Below, in pieces: positions 56,629 to 64,000 of a DNA stretch of 64,000 bases. Source of the DNA: Falsarthrobacter nasiphocae (GTDB lineage: Bacteria > Actinomycetota > Actinomycetes > Actinomycetales > Micrococcaceae); NCBI RefSeq assembly GCF_031456275.1, contig NZ_JAVDUI010000001.1, forward strand, positions 1,818,965 to 1,882,964. The letters are read 5' to 3'. The notes under the pieces are model-generated. The model worked only from the letters and a program-made list of their open reading frames with translations. It was not told the DNA's origin and made no database searches. Every line of letters starts with the position of its first letter. Position 1 is the stretch's first letter. Both the position numbers and the translations under genes were made by a program.

Positions 56629-57651
56629 ATGACACGCTCCGAGGAGAGGCGCGTCCTTGTGCGGGCCCACTTGGGCCGGGAGGACGCCGTGCGGGCCGCC
56701 CGCGAGGCACTCGTCCAGCTGGCGGCGTCCCACATCACTCCTGTCCTGCTCGCCGCGGACGCGGAGGAGCACCCGGCGCTCCTTGAGGCCGCGCCCGGCA
56801 TCCTCGTGGTTGAGGCCCTGGAGGACGCCCAGCCGGTTGAGCTGTGCATGGTCCTCGGCGGGGACGGGTCGATCCTCCGGGCTGCCGCGGTCGTCCGCGA
56901 GGCCGACGTGCCGCTGCTCGGCGTGAACCTCGGCCACGTGGGCTTCCTCGCGGAGAGCGAGCGGGCGGATCTCGCGGACACGGTCCGCGCCGTCGTCGAG
57001 CGCCGGTACACGGTGGAGGAGCGTTTGGCCCTGCAGGTGACGGTCGTTGACGGGGACCAGACGGTGCACCGCACGTGGGCCCTCAACGAGGCGGCCATCG
57101 AGAAGGAGAACCGGGCCCGGATGATCGAGGTCGTCCTCGGCGTCGATGACCGCCCGGTCTCCTCGTACGGCTGCGACGGCATCTGCATCTCCACGCCGAC
57201 GGGCTCCACCGCGTACTCGTTCTCTGCTGGCGGCCCGGTCGTCTGGCCGGAGGTCGAGGCGATCGTCGTGACGCCCATCGCCGCGCACGCGCTCTTCGCG
57301 AGGCCTCTCGTCATCTCGCCTCGCTCGCATGTGTCGGTGCAGCTGCTGCACCGCACGGACGCCCGGGGCGTGCTGTGGAGCGACGGCCGGGAGGAGATCG
57401 AGCTCGGTCCCGGCGCCCGCGTGGACATCGAGCGCGCGGAGCGGTCCGTGCGGATCGCCCGCCTGAACCGGACGCCCTTCTCCGAGCGCCTGGTCCGCAA
57501 GTTTCATCTGCCCACCCAGGGGTGGCGGGGCGCGGACAGTGTCCCGGGCGCCCCGCCGTCCCTCGCCTCGGACGGCTGCCCTCCGGGGGCCTTGGCCGAC
57601 GACGGGGGCCTGGCGGCGGGCGAGTCGAGTTCTGAAAGGGAGCACTCGTGA
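56629..57651 (+). CDS. nadK: NAD kinase
   Basis: NadK makes NADP from NAD with ATP or polyphosphate. The 340-residue protein has the GGDGSILRAA phosphate-binding motif, GVNLGHVGFLAE, the NE/D pair (LNEAAIEKENRARMIEVV), CDGICISTPTGSTAYSFSAGGP and the C-terminal SERLVRKFHL. Residues ~300-340 are a disordered tail. ATG 56629 has GAGGAGG upstream. Its stop overlaps recN by GTGA. Confidence 0.96.
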   Translation: MTRSEERRVLVRAHLGREDAVRAAREALVQLAASHITPVLLAADAEEHPALLEAAPGILVVEALEDAQPVELCMVLGGDGSILRAAAVVREADVPLLGVNLGHVGFLAESERADLADTVRAVVERRYTVEERLALQVTVVDGDQTVHRTWALNEAAIEKENRARMIEVVLGVDDRPVSSYGCDGICISTPTGSTAYSFSAGGPVVWPEVEAIVVTPIAAHALFARPLVISPRSHVSVQLLHRTDARGVLWSDGREEIELGPGARVDIERAERSVRIARLNRTPFSERLVRKFHLPTQGWRGADSVPGAPPSLASDGCPPGALADDGGLAAGESSSEREHS

Positions 57652-59393
57652 TTGAAGAGATCCGCATCAGCGACATCGGGGTGATCGAGGAGGCGAGCCT
57701 CGAGCTCTCGCCTGGCCTGACCGTCCTCACGGGCGAGACGGGCGCGGGAAAGACGATGATCCTCACGGCCCTCTCGATGATCCTCGGCGACAAGGTCGAG
57801 GCGGCCCGCGTGCGGGTCGGCAGCTCCAAGGCGGGGGCCGAGGCGATCATCGCTGTCCCCGCGGAGTCCCCTGCGTGGGACGTCGCCGTCGAGGCTGGTG
57901 CGGCGGAGGAGGACGGCCCCCGCGAGGAGCTCATTCTGGCCCGGACGCTCTCAGCGAGCGGCCGCTCCCGGGCCATCGTCTCGGGCCGGACCGTCCCGGC
58001 GGCGACCCTCGGGGAGATCGGCCGCTCCCTCGTGGCCGTCCACGGGCAGACGGCGCAGCTCAGGCTCGCGACCGCCTCAGCCCAGCGCCGCGCCCTCGAC
58101 CGCTTCGGCGGCGAGGAGCTGGCCCGCGTCAAGGCCCAGTACAAGGCGGCGTTCCGCGCCTACGAGACGGCCCGCGCCCTCCACGAGGAGATCTCGGCGA
58201 CGGCCCGGGAGCGTCTCCTTGAGGCCGAGCAGCTGCGGGCGGCGCTGAAGGAGATCGACGCGCTCGACGTCCAGCCCGGCGAGGACGAGGCCCTCAAGGA
58301 GGCCGCCCTCCGCCTCGAGAACGTCGAGGGCCTGCGCCGCGCGGGCGCCCTCGCGGGCGAGGCCCTCACCGGCACGGAAGACGCGAGCGACGCGCCCACG
58401 GCCCTGGGCCTCGTCGAGGCAGCCAAGCGCGCACTCGAGTCCGAGGAGGACCCGGTGCTCAGCCGGCTCGCCGCCCGCCTCGAGACGGTCTCCGCGGACC
58501 TCAACGACGTCGCTGTCGAGGCCGCGGCGTTCGTCACGGACCTCGACACCGAGGGGCCGCAGCGGCTCGACGAGATCCAGGAGCGCCGCGCCGCGATCGC
58601 CCACGTCACCCGGCGCTACGGGCCCACCCCTGAGGCGGTCCTCGCCTGGGCGGAGGAGAAGCGGCCGCGGCTCGAGGAGATCGGCAACGACGACGCCACA
58701 CTCGAGCGGCTCGCCGCCGAGCGGGACGCGGCCCACGCGGAGGCGACGAGCCTCGCGTCCGAGCTCACGGCGCTGCGCACGCAGGCGGGCGCGGAGCTCG
58801 CCCGGCGGGTCTCGGAGGAGCTCGCGGCGCTCGCGATGCCGTCGGCCCGCCTCACGGTCGAGGTCACCGAGGCCGGGGCGCTCACCCCGCACGGCGCGGA
58901 CGTCGTCGCCCTCCTCCTGGCGCCGCACCCCGGCGCCCCCGCACTCAACCTCGGGAAGGGCGCCTCGGGAGGTGAGCTCTCGCGCGTCATGCTCGCGCTC
59001 GAGGTCGTCCTCGGGACCGCGGACCCCGTGCCGACGTTCGTCTTCGACGAGGTCGACGCGGGCGTCGGCGGAAAGGCCGCCGTCGCGGTGGGGCAGCGGC
59101 TCGCGATGCTCGCCGAGCACGTGCAGGTCATTGTCGTGACGCACTTGCCGCAGGTCGCCGCGTTCGCGCAGACCCACGTGCGGATCCTCAAGGGGGAGAG
59201 CGAGGGAGTGACGAGCTCCGACGTCCGGGTTCTGCCTGCCGCTGAACGCGTCACGGAGCTCGCCCGCATGCTCGCCGGCCACGAGACCTCGGACGCCGCC
59301 CAGGCGCACGCTCAGGAACTGCTCGACGACGCCGCGGCCTTCGCCGCGCGCTCGCGAGAGGCAACGAAGAAGGGACAGCACCGCCGTGCATGA
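57648..59393 (+). CDS. recN: DNA repair protein RecN
   Basis: RecN is an SMC-like ATPase of double-strand break repair. The 581-residue protein has Walker [12 protein letters not shown] near residue 32, a long coiled coil in the middle, the ABC signature ([16 protein letters not shown]) and Walker B ([16 protein letters not shown]), and ends with a HQV-like [12 protein letters not shown] 57648 overlaps the nadK stop. recN is SOS-induced in other bacteria, but I find no TCGAAC-N4-GTTCGA site directly upstream here. Confidence 0.97.
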   Translation: MIEEIRISDIGVIEEASLELSPGLTVLTGETGAGKTMILTALSMILGDKVEAARVRVGSSKAGAEAIIAVPAESPAWDVAVEAGAAEEDGPREELILARTLSASGRSRAIVSGRTVPAATLGEIGRSLVAVHGQTAQLRLATASAQRRALDRFGGEELARVKAQYKAAFRAYETARALHEEISATARERLLEAEQLRAALKEIDALDVQPGEDEALKEAALRLENVEGLRRAGALAGEALTGTEDASDAPTALGLVEAAKRALESEEDPVLSRLAARLETVSADLNDVAVEAAAFVTDLDTEGPQRLDEIQERRAAIAHVTRRYGPTPEAVLAWAEEKRPRLEEIGNDDATLERLAAERDAAHAEATSLASELTALRTQAGAELARRVSEELAALAMPSARLTVEVTEAGALTPHGADVVALLLAPHPGAPALNLGKGASGGELSRVMLALEVVLGTADPVPTFVFDEVDAGVGGKAAVAVGQRLAMLAEHVQVIVVTHLPQVAAFAQTHVRILKGESEGVTSSDVRVLPAAERVTELARMLAGHETSDAAQAHAQELLDDAAAFAARSREATKKGQHRRA

Positions 59394-59398
59394 GGTGA

Positions 59399-59404
59399 TA
59401 GGCT
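59399..59404 (+). promoter_or_regulatory. -10 element of pyrG (leaderless)
   Basis: TAGGCT is followed by eight bases and then GTG 59413. Confidence 0.5.
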
Positions 59405-59412
59405 CGAATTCC

Positions 59413-61085
<1,673 letters not shown>

Positions 61086-61086
<1 letters not shown>

Positions 61087-61763
61087 TGACGCACGGCGCC
61101 GGGGAGCAGGCGGTCCCTCGCCTGGGCCGCGAGGAGCTCGTGGACGAGCCCAGCCAGCGCGAGGTCCTCTCCCACGAGGTGCTTCAGCGCGGGCACGTCC
61201 AGACGCTCGTCCGCGAGGAGTTCCGGCTCAGCGGGGATGTGACGCTGACGCGGGACTTCGTCCAGCACCCCGGCGCCGTCGTCGTCGCCGCGCTCAACGA
61301 GCGCAATGAGCTCCTCATGATTCGCCAGTACCGGCACCCCGCCCGCATGCTCATGTGGGAGCTCCCGGCGGGTCTTCTCGACGTTGAGGGGGAGAGCCCG
61401 TGGGACGGCGCTCCGCGCGAGCTCGCCGAAGAGGCGGACGCGGTGGCCAGCGAGTGGCACACCCTCGTGGACGTTCAGAACTCGGCGGGCGGGTCCACGG
61501 AGGCCACGCGCGTGTTCCTGGCGCGGGGGCTCACCCCGGTGCCGGACGCGGACCTTCACGAGCGGGACGCCGAGGAGGCCGAGATCGAGCGCGCCTGGGT
61601 TCCAGTCGAGGAGGCCGTCGCCGCCGTCTTCGCGGGCACCGTTCACAACGTTGGGGCCGTGCTCGGCATTCTCGCGGTGGACCGCTTCCTGGCCGGCTCC
61701 CTCGAGCTGCGCCCGGCGGACGCGCCCTGGCAGGCCCACCCCCGCCATGCCGACTGGTCCTGA
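61086..61763 (+). CDS. ADP-ribose pyrophosphatase-like Nudix hydrolase
   Basis: A 225-residue Nudix protein that probably cleaves ADP-ribose or related nucleoside diphosphate sugars. The pattern [23 protein letters not shown] and [33 protein letters not shown] is typical of the ADPR group. The box is [24 protein letters not shown], and a Pro follows 15 residues later at the usual specificity position region. ATG 61086 shares a base with the pyrG stop. Its end overlaps xerD by 17 bases. Confidence 0.92.
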
Positions 61764-62727
61764 CCCCGCCGCCGCACCCCCCACACCCCTGAGGGCCGCC
61801 GCAGACGAGTACCTGCGGCACCTCGCCCTCGAACGCGGGCTCGCGGCCAACACCATCGCCAGCTACGGGCGGGACCTGGCCCGGTACGAGCGCTTCCTCG
61901 CCGTGCGGGGAATCGACCGTCCCGGGAACGTCACGGCGAACCTCGTCTCGGACTTCGCGGTGGCCCTGCGGAGCGGGGATGAGGGGCCCGCTCTGGCGCC
62001 TCGCTCGGCGGCGCGCATCGTCGTCGCCATCCGCGGATTCCATGCGTTCCTTCTCGCTGAGGGAACGACGACGACGGATCCCGCCGCGCGCGTGCGGCCG
62101 CCGTCGCCTCCGTCCCGCCTGCCCAAGGCGCTGACGGTGGACCAGGTGTCTCGGATGCTTGAGTCCGCGTCCGTGGAGGAGCCCCTGGGGCTGCGGGACC
62201 GGGCGCTGCTCGAGTTCCTCTATGGGACGGGAGCGCGCGTGTCCGAGGCCGTGGGGCTTGCGCTCGACGACCTCCACCAGGTGGAGGAGGACGACGGGAC
62301 TGGGCTCGCGCTCGTGAGGCTCATGGGCAAGGGGAGCAAGCAGAGGCTCGTGCCGATCGGCTCCTTCGCCCTGCGTGCCCTCGACGAGTACCGGGTGCGG
62401 GGGAGGCCGGCGCTTGCCGCGAAGAACTCCGGGAAGACGGGCAACGGGGGAGCGCTCTTCCTCAACGCGCGCGGCGGGCGGCTCAGCAGGCAGTCCGCGT
62501 GGACCATCATCCAGCGCGCCGCGGAGGCCGCCGGGATCGCGGACCCCGTCTCGCCGCACACGCTGCGCCACTCGTTTGCCACGCACCTCGTGGAGGGCGG
62601 GGCGGACATCCGGGCGGTGCAGGAGCTCATGGGGCACGCCTCGATCTCCTCGACGCAGATCTACACCAAGGTCACCGTGGACACGCTGCGCGAGGTCTAC
62701 GCGACGAGTCATCCGCGGGCGCGCTGA
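61747..62727 (+). CDS. xerD: Tyrosine recombinase XerD
   Basis: XerD resolves chromosome dimers at dif with XerC. The 326-residue protein has an N-terminal SAM-like core-binding domain ([26 protein letters not shown]) and the catalytic domain with R ([13 protein letters not shown]), K ([11 protein letters not shown]), H-x-x-R ([11 protein letters not shown]), H ([15 protein letters not shown]) and the Tyr nucleophile in the last. A Glu/Asp-rich insertion ([10 protein letters not shown]) lies between R and K. The pyrG-nudix-xerD order agrees with the chromosomal enzyme rather than a phage integrase. Confidence 0.94.
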   Translation: MPTGPDPAAAPPTPLRAAADEYLRHLALERGLAANTIASYGRDLARYERFLAVRGIDRPGNVTANLVSDFAVALRSGDEGPALAPRSAARIVVAIRGFHAFLLAEGTTTTDPAARVRPPSPPSRLPKALTVDQVSRMLESASVEEPLGLRDRALLEFLYGTGARVSEAVGLALDDLHQVEEDDGTGLALVRLMGKGSKQRLVPIGSFALRALDEYRVRGRPALAAKNSGKTGNGGALFLNARGGRLSRQSAWTIIQRAAEAAGIADPVSPHTLRHSFATHLVEGGADIRAVQELMGHASISSTQIYTKVTVDTLREVYATSHPRAR

Positions 62728-62736
62728 CGGGCGCCC

Positions 62737-63162
62737 TCAGACGAGAACGAGCCGCCCGAGGGCGAGACCGAGCCCGGCACACGCGAGGCCCCCGGCTGCC
62801 TGGCCCAGAACCTGGACGAGGGCCGAGCGGCGCTCTGAGCGGCGGGTCACGGCGTCGAGGTCCCGCGCAGCCGCCCAGCGGGAGCGGGCGCCGACGATCC
62901 ACGACGACCATGTCGAGAGCCCGCCCGCGAGGCCTGTCGCGAGGACGAGGTGCCATGAGGGCGCGCGCACGGCAGCGGCCGCCCCGATGACGAGGCAGGC
63001 GAGGAGATTCGCGGCCCACAGCCCCCGCGGCTGCCGCGCCCACCAGTTGCCCTGGGCGGATGCGGGGGACGACGTGTCGAGAAGGTAGCGGGCCACGCTG
63101 CCGATGCCGCCGGCCGCAGCCACGGCCGCCGCGACGAGCACGGCCGAGCCCCCCGGCGTCAC
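62737..63162 (-). CDS. Fluoride channel subunit FluC/CrcB (second, divergent copy)
   Basis: A 141-residue protein with four hydrophobic spans. The Fluc signature is GLAGGLSTWSSW (versus GGxTTFSTF in standard copies) and the conserved Asn is in AANLLA. GTG 63162 overlaps the upstream copy by four bases. In Gram-positive bacteria paired copies can form heterodimeric fluoride exporters. The looser motif suggests a specialised partner. Confidence 0.88.
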   Translation of the reverse strand: MTPGGSAVLVAAAVAAAGGIGSVARYLLDTSSPASAQGNWWARQPRGLWAANLLACLVIGAAAAVRAPSWHLVLATGLAGGLSTWSSWIVGARSRWAAARDLDAVTRRSERRSALVQVLGQAAGGLACAGLGLALGRLVLV

Positions 63163-63593
63163 GGGCGCGCCCCGCGGGCGCCGGCGAGTCGATGACCGGC
63201 CCTTGAGCCGAGGCCCGCGGCCGCCCACCCGAGCGCCAGGGAGACCACCAGCCACAGGGCCGCAGCAGCCGCGCCGAGGATGGCCGTGTCCGGGAGGCCC
63301 AGAGCCGCCAGCACGGCCCCGGGGTGCGCGAGGAGCAGCATGACGGCCGAGAACGTCGTGAACCCGCCCATGAGCCCGGGCCCAATGAAGGCCTTAACTG
63401 TGGGCCCGCTGCGGGCAGTGATCGGCCCGGACGCAGCGAGGACGGCGACTCCCAGCGTGTTGATGCACAGCGTTGCCACCGCCGCGGCAAGAGGAAAGGC
63501 CTCAAACGGCGACTGCACCGCCCACCGCGCCAGCGTGCCGAGCGCGCCGCCCGCGAAGACGGCCCCGAGGACACCCGCGCGGGGCTGTGTCAC
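63159..63593 (-). CDS. crcB: Fluoride channel subunit FluC/CrcB (canonical copy)
   Basis: A 144-residue membrane protein with four spans. It shows GGALGTLARWAVQSPFE, CINTLGVAVLA with the pore Asn, and GPGLMGGFTTFSAVMLL, the core FluC signature with the TTFS selectivity strand. It exports fluoride down its gradient. It overlaps the downstream copy and the upstream DtxR-like gene (both GTGA). I looked for a fluoride riboswitch before it, but there is no room for one inside this overlap. Confidence 0.92.
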   Translation of the reverse strand: MTQPRAGVLGAVFAGGALGTLARWAVQSPFEAFPLAAAVATLCINTLGVAVLAASGPITARSGPTVKAFIGPGLMGGFTTFSAVMLLLAHPGAVLAALGLPDTAILGAAAAALWLVVSLALGWAAAGLGSRAGHRLAGARGARP

Positions 63594-64000
63594 CGCGGGT
63601 CCCCGGAGTCGGCGTCGGACGCCGGGATGGTCTCAAGCGAGCACGACTCGTGCTCCAGGGCCCGCACCCACACGTCACCCGTGACCCCGCGGGCGGTCCC
63701 GCCGTCCGCCGAGACGAGCGCCGAGCCCTTGACCTGCACCCGGGAGCCAGGCTCCAGGCCCGCCTGGCTCAGGGCCCGCAGGGTTGCCGGGTTCGCGTCG
63801 GACACGCGCTCCAGCACGGCGGGATGACCGTCGTCGAGCACAGCGGCGAGGATGGCGCTCGTGTTCTCAAGGGTGCCGTCCGCGCGCGGAATGCGGTCCC
63901 CGTGTGGGTCCGCCGCGGGCCGGCCGAGCAGGGCGTCAAGCCGCTCGATGAAGAGGTCAGAGACGGCGTGCTCGAGCGCATCCGCCTCATCGTGGACTTC
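63590..64000 (-). CDS. DtxR/MntR-family metal-dependent regulator (5' end outside window)
   Basis: The visible 136 residues are the middle and C-terminus of a DtxR-like regulator. The first visible part (EVHDEADALEHAVSDLFIERLDALLGRP) is the metal-binding/dimerisation domain with the EVHxEAxxLEH pattern, and DPHGDRIP follows. The C-terminus is an SH3-like/FeoA-like domain (LEPGSRVQVKGSALVSADG). The N-terminal helix-turn-helix lies beyond position 64000. Metal choice (iron or manganese) is not clear. Its stop overlaps the fluoride channel gene. Confidence 0.85.
   Translation of the reverse strand, partial: EVHDEADALEHAVSDLFIERLDALLGRPAADPHGDRIPRADGTLENTSAILAAVLDDGHPAVLERVSDANPATLRALSQAGLEPGSRVQVKGSALVSADGGTARGVTGDVWVRALEHESCSLETIPASDADSGDPR

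Noticed and set aside
57600-57648. SOS box before recN
   Set aside because: No sequence close to TCGAAC-N4-GTTCGA. recN is coupled to nadK by a GTGA overlap instead.
63159-63600. Fluoride riboswitch before the channel genes
   Set aside because: The gene overlaps the upstream regulator, which leaves no leader.

Overview
This window is a dense, high-G+C (roughly 70% by eye) actinobacterial chromosome segment. The 16S gene, the CACCTCCTTTCT 16S end, the rRNA spacer without tRNAs, and the order priA-sseB / DUF1844-infC-rpmI-rplT-SpoU-pheST / HAD-tlyA-nadK-recN-pyrG-nudix-xerD point to the order Micrococcales, probably a Micrococcaceae relative. I did not try to name a species. Genes are tightly packed. 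At least 15 gene pairs overlap by the GTGA/ATGA start-stop arrangement, and many genes start with GTG.

Layout. 1-6.1 kb: an RsmC-like methyltransferase (cut by the window edge), the GTPase hflX, a DinG-type Fe-S helicase, and a divergent SOS unit (lexA and a small LysM membrane protein sharing a palindromic LexA box). 6.3-10.6 kb: a histidine operon (hisC, hisB, hisH, a 53-residue membrane protein, priA, then sseB-like). 10.7-18.5 kb: an MFS exporter, DUF1844, the infC-rpmI-rplT translation operon behind a leader attenuator, a SpoU rRNA methylase, a DUF808 membrane protein and another MFS exporter. 18.5-24.7 kb: MutT-like Nudix, pheS, pheT, a phosphopantetheinyl transferase and a SulP transporter. 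24.9-31.1 kb (minus strand): a quinone oxidoreductase, a 1301-residue Pls-type non-ribosomal peptide synthetase (adenylation, carrier, six membrane spans and three beta-helix-like domains), and an M1 aminopeptidase.

31.2-40.1 kb: a complete acetylornithine-to-arginine set argC-J-B-D-F-R-G-H with ArgR boxes before argC and argG. 40.2-44.5 kb: a flavin oxidase-like protein, the RNA polymerase-recycling helicase HelD and tyrS. 44.5-50.5 kb: an rRNA operon with tandem promoters, 16S-23S-5S and a strong terminator. 50.7-52.4 kb: a TetR regulator and an aminoglycoside-phosphotransferase-like kinase. 52.5-62.7 kb: an RGG-repeat/TPR-like protein, a HAD phosphatase, an 81-residue protein, tlyA, nadK, recN, pyrG, a Nudix hydrolase and xerD. 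62.7-64 kb: a DtxR-like regulator (cut by the window edge) with two overlapping fluoride channel genes.

Most notable: ribosomal protein L20 carries a C-terminal extension ending in a small extra domain, and IF3 in the same operon starts at ATC and carries a ~220-residue disordered tail. The Pls-type synthetase sits beside an aminopeptidase and near a phosphopantetheinyl transferase, which suggests a poly-amino-acid pathway. A GTTTGCCCCC-based intergenic repeat occurs at two sites. Many genes look leaderless, with TANNNT 6-8 nt before the start codon.
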